Notes under the pieces: generated by a model | Database searches by the model: none | What the model saw: only the letters and a program-made list of their open reading frames with translations | What the model was told of the DNA's origin: nothing | In this document: in pieces, positions 20,601 to 31,340 of the stretch | Layout: each line of letters opens with the position of its first letter | How positions within the stretch are numbered: position 1 is the first letter of the stretch | Made by a program: the position numbers and the translations under genes | DNA from: Symbiodinium natans | Taxonomy: Eukaryota; Sar; Dinophyceae; Suessiales; Symbiodiniaceae | Assembly (NCBI GenBank): GCA_905221605.1 | Contig: CAJNDS010002586.1 | Span: forward strand, 120,001 to 184,000 | DNA: 64,000 nucleotides | Direction of reading: 5' to 3'

Positions 20601-23600
20601 GCCTGCTGAAGGATGTCGACACGAAGCGGGTTCTCCTGTCCATGTCCGAGGAAACGGAGATTCCTCGAAGCTCTAAGCCTTTACAAAAAAAACAGGGCGA
20701 TGAACAAAGGGCCACGCCATCCTCAGAACTTTTTGAGATTGCCTTCATCTGCCTTGAGCTGCTTGCCCTCCATCGTTAGCACAAAATGAAAAAGCCGTAC
20801 TGGGGTGGTCTCATAGGGCAGTTTAACGATAATGGTAGTTTTCAACGCAGGATTCGAGTGCAAATCAAAGTTCAACAGTCCGCAGTCGTGTTCATTCATT
20901 GAATGAGTGCGCGAGTCCTTCATCAGCTCAACGGGAAACTTGAACCTTGAGGCAATTGCGCACTTTGAGGCATACAGAGCTGCGTGTTCGCCTGAAGTTG
21001 CAAATAGGCTAGGCGTTCATCTGCATGTCCTTCATCACCCATCAACTCCCGACAGTCAGGTCAGTATTAATCTGTGTCTTTTCCTGACAGAGCACTACCA
21101 TGCAAAGCTGCCAGATTCGCAGTCGCCTGATGGCCCGGAGTCCTCTCAAGCTGTGAAGCGAGTTCCAACCTGCCCTGATCATGTCGAAAGAAGAATGTAA
21201 AAAGGAGGTGGGCGAACACGTGCCCATGAAAGGCAGCTCTGGGGACATCTGGGGAAGGTGCGGGAGACGCCCAGAGTCCAGCTGTGCTTGCCTGGCACAA
21301 GTGCAGATACCCGAATGCCTACACGCCATTACACGCCTGCACCAAGAACCAGGCAAGTTCATGGCTGCATCTTGCCGTCAGTGTATCGGCAGTCACGTCG
21401 TCAAGTCGCAACATTAGCTACACGCTGTGCTACCACTGCAGGTTCGCACGAGCTCAAAGTCAGAACTAACCCCCCGAGCGTCCAAAGCTGCGGGTCCGAA
21501 CAGCCTAGAAGGGCTGCTTTGCCAACGGTTTTCAACAGGCTAGGACACGTGCCTGCGCATGCTTCCCGCTCGAATGGAGAGGATCTGGGACACAGAGGGT
21601 GCTCTAAGCATTCTAAGCATCTGCTCCAACATTCTTCTAGGGCTACAAGATGCTTCAAAAGATGCTTCAAAAGATGCTTCCGAGCATTTCAAGTCTCAAT
21701 TGGTTCCTTCAAACTGGCGTGGTGGTTGGCCGGTGCGGGGCTCAGGGTCAGATTTCGGTGCTTGTCGACTACAGTATCCTTGACATGCTTAGATGAGAAG
21801 CTCAGCTACTGGCTCAGCGCAGGACAATAGCAAGTTCATGCTCAGGTGTGCAGACTGAAGCTGGAAGCAACTGACAGTGTGATCCCAGTTTTCTCCTGAC
21901 ACCTTCTCAACACATGGACTCAACTAACTGGACACAGGCATGGTAAGGCGCGGACGGCATCGTCAGGTATTCCGCTTTTGGACAGCCTCTGTAGCAAATG
22001 TCGAACATCCTTCCAAGCACATGGTCCGTGCTGCTTGCATGGCTTGATGATGTCACTAAGATGCTGGCAGATTGACTTCCATGGCTTCCGAGCGAGGCAA
22101 ACGAGTGTACTCTGACCACAAAACAGACGAAGACACGCCGTGCAAGGCGCAGATGAATCTTGCAAGATACGATATACTGCTCAGGTAGTGACCAAGACAT
22201 GACAAAACTGCCAGCTGCGCTGAACCACGGAACACGCTGCGCGCGAAGCGAATTTGTGTGCCCAATGATGCATCAGGCCGCAGTTCCTGCTGGACAGCTG
22301 TAGTGCATTTCCAACAGGATGACAGGATGTGAGTGTGGATGCTTCGACCTGCACATGAGATGTAAAGAGCCACACATGTAAACTGCAGATTCTGCCCCTG
22401 GCATTGTTTGTCCTTGTCGCTGTATGGCCTAAGGCCAGCGTCCCTGGTCTGGCCAAGGAAACGGAGATGAGAGAGCTAGGGGGATGCAAAAATATCAAAA
22501 GCTTATCAGGAGAGCTCAGTCCGAACTCACCACTATGCAGGCCCAACTCTGCTCTGGCACGAGCCCAGCATCATTCAACATCTTTGCATGTCTTCGGAGT
22601 TACACTGGCGCGCCACAACTCGGATGGGCCTGCAGCAGCTTGCATATCTACAAAAAGCGCACCGTTCCGCAAACAGCTTCGATGTCGCAGTCCGGCTCGT
22701 GTGAGCCTTGGGGGCCTCACTGCCGGAGGGTCAATCGGGGCCGCATATTCAAGGTGCACCATGAATATCACATAAGGTCACCCGTGACACAGGGCTTAAA
22801 GGTCGGCGTCAGCACGTGATGAGTTCAAGGATTTCAGAGGATCACGAGGTTGACGATGGTACGGGGGAACCCTTTTACATTTTTTTACACAGAAATCCTG
22901 ATGGCCCTTCGGCAGAATCACTATCATTCGTGCAGCGGATTGGCTGCACGTGTCGCGCAAAAACTTTATTACGTGAAACGCTGGTCGAGCACAGAACTGG
23001 AGACAGATTGGCTTTCCCGCACTGCACGTCACGAACGTGTTGGTGAATCTGCGTTTATCCATGAGCATCGGCGACTCTGGGCCGTGCCCGAAATCTGCCA
23101 CTTACGTTCAGTTACAGAAATCTCGTCCAGCCATTCAAGCTGATCCATGTGCGCAATGAGTGAGACGGTGGCATTTCAGCATGCGAAACTGCGCATGGCC
23201 ACCCGGCACTAGAACTTCCGCATCTGCGGGGCAGCTGCTGACGAAGCCTGGAATGTTCGGACGGCTATACAGAGGCACACGAAGCGCTGCATTCGCCTCT
23301 GGCTATTGCGAGTGCTGTTTTCAGGAAGTCGTGACTGCCACTATTTTGCCCAGTGCCAGAATGTGCCAAGCTACAACACCCCGCTGAGTGATGGCGATCT
23401 GCACGATCACCGATAGCCTTCCTTCTCTGCGCAAAAGCGATTTCCAGGCCACAGACGGAGCTGGTAAGCAGCTGGTAAATCTCTAAAGCTATAATGTCAT
23501 GAGCATTCCCGTGAGGCAGAGGAAAAGAGGCGGTGCCATCTAAAGCCTCAGAACGCGACCTCCTAGTCTGACCAAAACCCGTTGAAGCGCAAGTTGAAGC

Positions 23601-23720
23601 CTACGCTAAAGGATGCGAGGCATGCCTAGTACCTAGCGGCTTAGCGTCTACTTTTGTCCGGCCCCGTTCTGCCAGCCAGGACTGCTCACGGCGCAAAAGT
23701 GGAAACTCAGAAGTCTCCTC
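15239..23720 (-). CDS. Array gene, copy B (unrecognised multi-exon protein)
   Basis: Second copy, same strand and exon order as A and C. Recognisable blocks 5' to 3': RREQSWLAERGR near 23,680, AHMDQLEWLDE near 23,125-23,160, CDIEAV near 22,680, MEVNLPAS near 22,075, PKAEYLTM near 21,980, ILSIRAGSMR (21,553-21,584), QAQLDSG near 21,285, FKFPVELMKD near 20,940 continuing into an open stretch to about 20,725, ENPLRVDILQQ (20,603-20,635), TFGDETWGSLAD near 20,420, EMSEAEVELEVKK (18,970-19,010), EDPAASAKGAAGQQ near 18,690, the docking-helix-like exon (18,263-18,321), 18,091-18,139, the exon starting at 17,861, and the repeat exon (15,239-17,610). A one-nucleotide difference from A near 23,175 leaves intactness open. 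Confidence 0.5.
15245..17590 (-). repeat. 72-bp coding minisatellite, copy B
   Basis: The period is 72 bp in its cleanest part (about 17,100-17,540) with 45-48 bp shortened units elsewhere. The repeat has no stop codon in several other frames, so long antisense and shifted open frames appear; these are by-products. Confidence 0.9.
18091..18139 (-). CDS. Copy B exon, LFMNGYIGGSTENLAK
   Basis: 49 nt, AG|G acceptor, AG|GA donor, same length and phase as the exon at 7,179-7,227. Confidence 0.6.
18263..18321 (-). CDS. Copy B exon with DPY-30/RII-alpha-like helix
   Basis: 59 nt, AG|G acceptor, GT donor; AVLQAVIKEKPDDPYRFMA. See the copy A equivalent for the reasoning. Confidence 0.6.
18970..19010 (-). 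CDS. Copy B exon, EMSEAEVELEVKK
   Basis: 41 nt, AG|G acceptor, AG|GT donor; equivalent to 9,097-9,131 in copy A. Confidence 0.5.
19285..19431 (+). repeat. Purine-rich minisatellite (AGGGTGA)n
   Basis: Tandem seven-base units GGGTGAA/GGGTGAG flanked by GGGGGAA runs, all purine plus T on the plus strand. It lies in an intron of copy B, just outside the B/C identical block. Confidence 0.9.
20603..20635 (-). CDS. Copy B exon, ENPLRVDILQQ
   Basis: 33 nt, AG|G acceptor, AG|GC donor, as in copies A and C. Confidence 0.62.
21553..21584 (-). CDS. Copy B exon, ILSIRAGSMR
   Basis: 32 nt, CCCAG acceptor, AG|GC donor, as in copies A and C. Confidence 0.6.
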
Positions 23721-24785
23721 ACGCAACGCCCATTTGTACAATATCACAAAAAGGTGAGTAAAGACGTGTACATACGTGTACAACTCTGCCAAACCTGCCT
23801 AATCATCACAGAGGCACGGGTCCTGTCTTCCCTGGCATTCTTCATGCCTGCCAAGCTGAGAGGATTTAAAGCTACTGCAGCTACTGCCAAGGGTCGAAAA
23901 AGGTGAGACACCAGTGGACGCACACGCTTTTTTTACACGTACAAACAAAGAAAGAACCGGACCAGGAGACCTGACCGAGGCGCGGTGCAGCATGGGTTTG
24001 AAACGTACAGCGCTCAGTGCTCTGGCACATTGTTTTAGGCCTGCAGGTAGCCGATCTCAAAATTTTGGCCGCTTGCGAGCTGGCCCGGTAAGCGCAGTTT
24101 TCAATTTCCGAGGCAAGACGTCACGACGCATTCTTGACCTCTTCGTGTGAAGGATCTTGATCAACATGCTGTTTCATTCATTTTCATTTTCAATTTCCGA
24201 GGCAAGACGTCACGCAACTAACTCGAGCCAGCTTTGAAAATCGCCCAAGTTGCAAGAGCTGTGGGGTCCGCAGACGCACAGTGTCATCGCCACAGGCTTA
24301 GGAAGCTTACAACTTCGAGCCGGATCGAAAATTTAATTCTGTAAATATTGGAGGGGTGATCTTTCTGTATGTATGCTTTTGTGAGAAGCAAAAGGGATCA
24401 AAAGGGAACTGATTTAGAGGGTAGGATCAAAAATTGATGTTGACTTGCTGCTTCTATGCATTTTGATGCACTCCACATGTGGTATTTCCTGGCGAGTCCT
24501 GCACTGCGGCAAGTGAAGGGAACTCAATGGAACTCGCACTCGGCGTCTTAATTATACGGGGCAGGTGCCAAGCGGAGAATGGCAGCCATGGAGGGCAGGT
24601 TGGGAGGGCAGGGGTATCCAGCCGATGTGTTTAACAGGGTGCAGGGCCAACAGCAGGGTTGACAAAAGGGGTTTCGGGTTTAGAACCTGGTTTTCGGGAT
24701 TCATGGACCTGATTTGGCCTGACTGTAGCAAGGGAGGGGTTCGAAGGACGGGCCGGCCAACCCCCTTGCACTCAAAAAATGCAGA
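23721..24785. other. Spacer between array copies B and C
   Basis: Homologous to 14,275-15,238. It contains an extra 89 bp bounded by 28-bp direct repeats (24,098-24,125 and 24,187-24,214) that copy A/B spacer lacks. Confidence 0.55.
24098..24214. repeat. 28-bp direct repeats around a 61-bp insert
   Basis: TTTTCAATTTCCGAGGCAAG followed by ACGTCACG occurs at 24,098-24,125 and again at 24,187-24,214. The equivalent spot in the first spacer (about 14,690-14,720) has one copy. It may be a local duplication or the footprint of a small mobile element. Confidence 0.8.
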
Positions 24786-27361
24786 TTAATGTAAAAAAGA
24801 AAGGTGATTGCTACTCTTGGCTAGCGCCTCGGCGGCTGGCGCTTCGGCTGCTGGCGCCTCGGCGGCTGGCGCCTCAGCAGCTGGCTCCTCCGCTTTCGGG
24901 GCCTCCGCCGCAGGCTCTTCAGGAGTTGCCTCAGCAGCTGGCGCCTCATTAGCTGGCTCTGCTTTCGGTGCCTCTGCAGCGGGCTCTTCGGCCTTGGCCT
25001 CGGCAGCTGGCGCCTCAGCGGCAGGCTCATCTGCTTTCGGGGCCTCCGCAGTGGGCTCTTCAGCAACTGGCTCTGCTTTCGGTGCTTCTGCTGCGGGCTC
25101 TTCAGGCTTGGCCTCGGCAGCTGGCTCCTCAGCCGCTGGCTCCTCTGCTTTCGGTGCCTCGGCAGCTGGCTCTTCAGGCTTTGATTCAGCAGCTGGTGCC
25201 TCAGCCGGGGCCTCTGCAGCGGGCTCTTCAAGCTTGGCCTCGGCAGCTGGCGCCTCGGCAGCTGGCTCTGCTTTCGGCGCCTCAGCAGCTGGCTCCTCCA
25301 CTTTCGGTGCCTCTGCAGCGGGTTCTTCAGTCTTTGCCTCGGCAGCTGGCGCCTCGGCCGCGGGCTCTGCTTTCGGTGCCTCCGTAGCAGACTCTTCAGG
25401 CTTTGCCTCGGCAGCTGGCTCCTCTGCTTTCGGTGCCTCTGCAGCTGGCTCTTCAGGCTTTGCCTCGGGAGCTGGTGCCTCAGCAGCTGGCGCCTCAGAA
25501 GCTGGCTCCTCTGCTTTCGGGGCCTCTGCAGCAGGTTCCTCAGGCTTGGCCTCTGCAGCTGGCGCCTCATTAGCTGCCTCCTCCGCTTTCGGTGCCTCGC
25601 CCGCAGGCTCTTCAGGCTTTGCCTCGGCAGCTGGCGCCTCAGCAGCTGGCGCTTCTGCTTTCGGTGCCTCCGCAGCGGGCTCTTCAGGCTTTGCCTCGGC
25701 AGCTGGCGCCTCAGCAGCTGGCGCTTCTGCTTTCGGTGCCTCCGCAGCGGGCTCTTCCGGCTTTGCCTCGGCGGCTGGCGCCTCAACCGGGACCTCCGCA
25801 GGGGGCTCTTCAGGCTTGGCCTCGGCGGCTGGCTCCTCTGCTTTCGGGGCCTCCACAGCGGGCTCTTCAGGCTTTGCCTCGGCGGCTGGCGCCTCATTAG
25901 CTGGCTCCTCCGCTTTCGGTGCCTCCGCCGCCTGCTCTTCCGGCTTGGCCTCGGCAGCTGGCGCCTCGGCAGCTGGTTCTTCTGCTTTCGGTGCAGCAGG
26001 CTCTTCAGGCTTTGCCTCGGCAGCGGGCGCCTCAGCAGCTGGCGCTTCTGCTTTCGGTGCTTCTGCAGCGGGCTCTTCAGGCTTTCCCTTGGCAGCTGGT
26101 GCGGGCTCTTCTGCTTTTGGGGCCTCCACAGTGGGCTCTTGCGCTTCTGGTGCCACTGCAGCAGGCTCTTCAGGCTTTGCCTCGGCGGCTGGCGCCTCAG
26201 CAGCTGGCTCCTCTGCTTTCGGTGACTCCGCAGCAGGCTCTTCAGGCTTTGCCTCGGCAGCTGGCGCCTCAGCAGCCGGCGCTTCGGCTTTCGGTGCCTC
26301 CGCAGCGGGCTCTTCAGGCTTTGCCTCGGCAACGGGCGCCTCAGCAGCTGGCGCTTCTGCTTTCGGTGCCTCCGCAGCAGGCTCTTCAGGCTTTGCCTCG
26401 GCAGCTGGCGCCTCGGCAGCTGGCTCCTCGGCTTTCGCTGCTTCTGCAGTGGACTCTTCAGGCTTTGCCTCGGCAGTTGGTGCCTCAGCAGCTGGCGCTT
26501 CTGCTTTCGGTGCCTCCGCAGCGGGCTCTTCAGGCTTTGCCTCAGCAGCTGGCGCCTCAGCAGCCGGCGCTTCTGCTTTCGGTGCCTCCGCAGCGGGCTC
26601 TTCAGGCTTTGCCTCGGCAGCTGGCGCTTCTCCTTTCGGCGCCTCAGCAGCGGGCTCTTCAGGCTTTGCCTCGGCAGCGGGCGCCTCAGCAGCTGGCGCT
26701 TCGGCTTTCGGTGCCTCCGCAGCGGGCTCTTCAGGCTTTGCCTCGGCAGCTGGCGCCTCGGCAGCTGGCGCCTCGGCAGCTGGCGCCTCAGCAGCTGGCG
26801 CTTCTGCTTTCGGTGCCTCTGCAGCTGGCTCTTCAGGCTTTGCCTCAGCAGCTGGCGCCTCAGCAGCTGGCGCTTCTGCTTTCGGTGCCTCCGCAGCGGG
26901 CTCTTCAGGCTTTGCCTCGGCGGCCGGTGCCTCCACGGCTGGCGCTTCTGCTTTCGGTGCCTCCGCAGCGGGCTCCTCAGGCTTTGCCTCAGCAGCGGGC
27001 GCCTCAGCAGCTGGCGCTTCTGCTTTCGGTGCCTCCGCAGCGGGCTCTTCAGGCTTTGCCTCGGCGGCCGGTGCCTCAGCAGCTGGCGCTTCTGCTTTCG
27101 GTGCCTCCACAGCGGGCTCTTCAGGCTTTGCCTCGGCAGCTGGCGCCTCAGCAGCTGGCGCTTCTGCTTTCGGTGCCTCCGCAGCGGGCTCTTCCGGCTT
27201 TGCCTCGGCAGCTGGCGCCTCAGCAGCTGGCGCTTCTGCTTTCGGTGCCTCCGCAGCGGGCTCTTCAGGCTTCGCCTCGGCTGTTGGCGGCTCTGCCTTC
27301 GGGGCCTCCGCAGCCGGCTCCTCAACTGGCTTGACCTTTGCTTCAGCAATGTGGCCAACGA
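24786..27361 (-). CDS. Copy C tail exon: tandem 24-residue Ala/Pro/Glu/Lys repeats
   Basis: The frame is open for about 858 codons from the acceptor GATTTCAG|TC to a TAA at 24,786. It starts VGHIAEAKVKPVEEP as in copy B, runs through variants of AEAKPEEPAAEAPKAEAP-AAEAPA, and ends ALAKSSNHLSFLH. The number and arrangement of repeat units differ from copy B, while the first units are nearly identical. No stop or frameshift is seen. Expected product: a long disordered, charged tail. No signal peptide or membrane segment is visible in this exon. Confidence 0.72.
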
Positions 27362-30300
27362 CTGAAATCGAGAAGGCCTTCGGCCTGTTGTTTAGAGCTC
27401 GGAACGTTTCGCCTTTCAATGACCTGCTCCCCCGTCCTTTCCTTGTACAACTTCCCCGGGCCTATGGAATCCTGTAAAGTCCTGACATGTCCTTGCCTCG
27501 ATCAGATGCCGCTTTCGGCGAGCTTTCTGGGCCGAGGCGGATGCACAAAACCTTTACAGCCACAAGGAACCAGGCGAACCAAGCAAGCAAAGGAGCAGCT
27601 TTGGGCACTTCCTCCGCTTGCTGCACCGGCTTCTCCTGCACAAAGGCGGCGAGATGTTTGTCACAGGGCGACTTCATTTGAGGCCTGATTGGACCAGCCG
27701 CCAGATTAAGACAAGATAAGACAAGCCTTTGGAGAAGTCGGCCACACTTTCCAGTGGCTGCTTGAGCATCACCGTCGCATACGCGTAGTTTAGGCATACA
27801 TCATGAACAACCCACCAGACACCACACAGGATCTTAAAGGTGATCAAAGCCATGTCGCTTCCTCCTTCGCCAAATTCTCCGTGCTACCGCCGATGTATCC
27901 ATTCATGAAGAGCCTCGAGCAAGCTCACGCTGGTGGCAGAAGACAACAAGACCACCCCCACAGCTCTTCTTAAACGTTGCAAGGCCTACAAGCTTACAGG
28001 CTTAGGCACCCTATGTTACATCCGCTGCCACGCGACTTCGCCATGAACCGGTAAGGGTCGTCTGGCTTCTCCTTGATCACAGCCTGGAGAACTGCCTGCA
28101 CAGCGGGACAAAAGAACAGGCAGGAATGAACACGAATGTGACTCTTCCGGACGGTGCGTCCGAGGACGCGGATGCCCATCTAGTTGCCGCAGACGGTCTA
28201 GAGAGTGTCCAGAGCGCTAGAAGTCCAAGTGACATCAACACGCTTCAGCCTGCACGACACGCAAGACGTCGTGGTTGTCCAAGTAATCTTTCGCCTTTGG
28301 GCGCTGCCAAACTCCGAAGGCTGGGCAAAGGCTCTCGCTACGAACTCGTGCATGAGACTGCCGCACAGGGAAGGAGCTACGAGTAGAATTTGTAGAATCC
28401 TTACATCGGCCCTAAACTTCACAAAACCCGTAGCCCCTACTCCAAGCCCCAATTGCTGCCCGGCGGCGCCCTTGGCACTGGCGGCGGGGTCCTCAAAAAG
28501 GGTCACTTTACTAGACTTTACAAAGCGAGACGTAGCCAAAGGATGAGGAAAGGGACATGCGGGAGCTGGTCCTGGCTTCGTTTCGGATCCTCCACAGTCT
28601 TGGCCGCCGCTTCGCCGTCGGTCTGAGCATGTAGCGTCTTCAACCCTTCAACCCCGAATCTTTCCAGATCTTCCGATCCTCCGTACCTCAAGACCTTCAT
28701 CTCTTGCGCCAACCGGTGCTCATTGGAAACCTGCAGCACCGACCTTCTTGACTTCCAACTCCACTTCCGCTTCCGACATCTCACCTGCACAGATTGGAAG
28801 CTTCGTGAGGATGGGACAGAAAGCGAGGTGTGACGCTGGGAATCTCTCTCAAATGCTCCAGCTTGGCGAAATATGCTTTGATTGCAGGGCAGCGCCAACC
28901 TCTCCTACTTCGGGCGGGAGGGACAAACGCTTTCAACGCTCAAGCGGACCCGGCCCCAGAGCTCCTGCACTAACATCCAATCATCCAGTCTCGGGCCCGC
29001 ACCAAAGGTCACTTTGTACCGTTGACTATCCTCAGTTCAGGCAGGATGGAAAGCCCCAACAATGTGTATTGTCTCGAGCCGGCAAAATCAGAACGTCAGT
29101 TGTCTCCGCGCGCGGGAGCGATCGTGCACGCGTGCGGATGCGCATCCGCGTGTGGGCCGTGTGCCGAGTGTGGGTGTGCGGGTGTGCGGGTGTGCGGGTG
29201 TGCGGGTGTGCGGGTGTGCGGGTGTGCGGGTGTGCGGGTGTGCGGGTGTGCGGGTGTGCGGGTGTGCGGGTGTGCAGGTGTGCGTGTGAGCGCGCGGGCG
29301 CGCGTGTGCGTGTGCCTCTCTCTGTCTGTGTATGTGTGTGTATTGTCAGTCAGTCAGTCAGTCAGTCAGTCAGTCGAACTATATTTATTCAATATACACA
29401 TACATATTCACTTACTGGTTCAGCAATTTAGACATACGAAACGACGTGTGTGCAGATCCTCTGTCACGTTAAACACACGATCCTCACCTGACCCATACAG
29501 CCGTGCACGCAGCATGAGCAGATCGAGCTTGAGCGGTCTGTGCGCTGGCCGGGAAGCGTCTGAGACGCACACAGCTCGGCCGCAGTGCGCTTTGCCACCG
29601 GCAGAGCGTGCTCCCGTTAGGGCAGGCTCTCCATAGCTTCCGCGCCGCAAAAAGTGTCAAGTGTTTAAGTGATTAGCCGAGCTGCCCCAGGTTTCGTCAC
29701 CAAATGTCCAGTGCCCACCTGGCAAAACTCGGCTTGACAGGTGTCGAAGGGGCTACTGAAGCATCTGAAGCATCGGGTAAGACATGTTCATCCGTAAACG
29801 TCGTCCTTTTTTGTTTTTACATGGCTCGAAGGCCGTAAACCTGCGTGTGCCTATGTTTTCGGGGACTCAGGGTGCAAAACGTGGTCTATCAGTTTACCAC
29901 AAAATTTGTGCTCTTGTTATCTTCTTTGCGTGGGCCGCCCCGTAAGCACTGAATGTTGGGCTCCGGGATTAGGGCAAACCCCTTCCCTGGATGCCAAAAC
30001 CTCAGGACGGGTGACCCTTTCCTTTGCGGAGATTCAGGTTTGGGCAAAATTGGACGAGCAGCATTGTCGAACTCACCCCCACCCCCCAATGCCAAAAATT
30101 GGGGAAAACGCACGACCCGTCGGCATGTTCATGATGTTCATGAATGTGGGGGAGGACGAAGCTATGGCCCGGAGCTATGCAAACCACGAATCAAACTTCC
30201 CGGGTGCAAGCAGTAGCCTGTTGAAGGATGTCGACGCGAAGCGGGTTCTCCTATCAACACATGCCAAAGCTGGGAGTAATTGAGAAAGACGGATTTCTTC

Positions 30301-31296
30301 ATATGTTAGTAGCCATCGCACCCGCTTTAACTGTCCGCATGCGGGGCTACCTGTGCTTACAGTGTGCGAAGGTAAATTACATGAAGGCATGTCGACAACC
30401 AGCAAGCGCCAAATGCAAACTTGCGTTTACCCTATTCATGCTGAAAGATCTGTTGTGAACATTCGGGAATCTTGCTCGCTGGATTTGTGCCCACGCTCCC
30501 CACCTCTGTGTACCAAGTACTAATTTCACCAGATCCAAGTCTGACGTATTCTGGAATTCCGAAACGGCAAGCTAGACAGCGGTCGGGAAAGTTGATTTTA
30601 AGCCAGTACAGCAGGCGGGGTTGCGTTGCGGCATTCTGGGCCGGACACAGGTTGGTGTGGTGATGATGGGACCGTGCGCACTGATGTGCGCACTGATGTG
30701 TCAGACATGTAGCATTGCAAGCAGGCAGTGCAGACACGTGGTGAGGTGAGGGAAGTGCGGGGTCTGTGAGCTACAAGCAAAATCACAGTTGCTCGCAGTT
30801 GCTGGCCAGCAACGGATCGGCCCATGGGTCCTTCATCAGCTCAATAGGAAACTTGAACCTGGATTTGACGGCACAGGCATCAAAGCATCATGATCCCGAA
30901 GCAGGGGCTTGCCCAGTTCTTGGGAAGGCGCGGGAGACGCCCAGAGTCCAATTGTGCTTGCCTGGCACAAGTGCAGTTCATGGCTATCGGGATGTATCGG
31001 GCCGTATCGGGCAGTCACGTTTTCACGTGGCAAGTTAGTGATGCTAGTTACATGCCGTGCGACCACTGCAGATTCACACCGGCTCAAACTCGGTCCGAGC
31101 ATTCAAAGCTGCAGAGCCGTGCATGGAGCCTAGAAGGGCGTTGTCAACCGGCAAGCTAAGACACGTGCCTGCGCATGCTTCCTGCTCGGATGGAGAGGAT
31201 CTGGGACACAGGCCGGCGTTTCTCGAAGACAAACGCAGAAGAACGACTTCTCACAGCTCGGGCTTGTCCGACAACGCTCAAAAATCTTTTTTAAAA

Positions 31297-31340
<44 letters not shown>

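Noticed and set aside
24808-27477. Antisense 889-codon frame across the copy C repeat exon
   Set aside because: Same by-product of the repeat; no supporting splice context, and the neighbours are on the minus strand.
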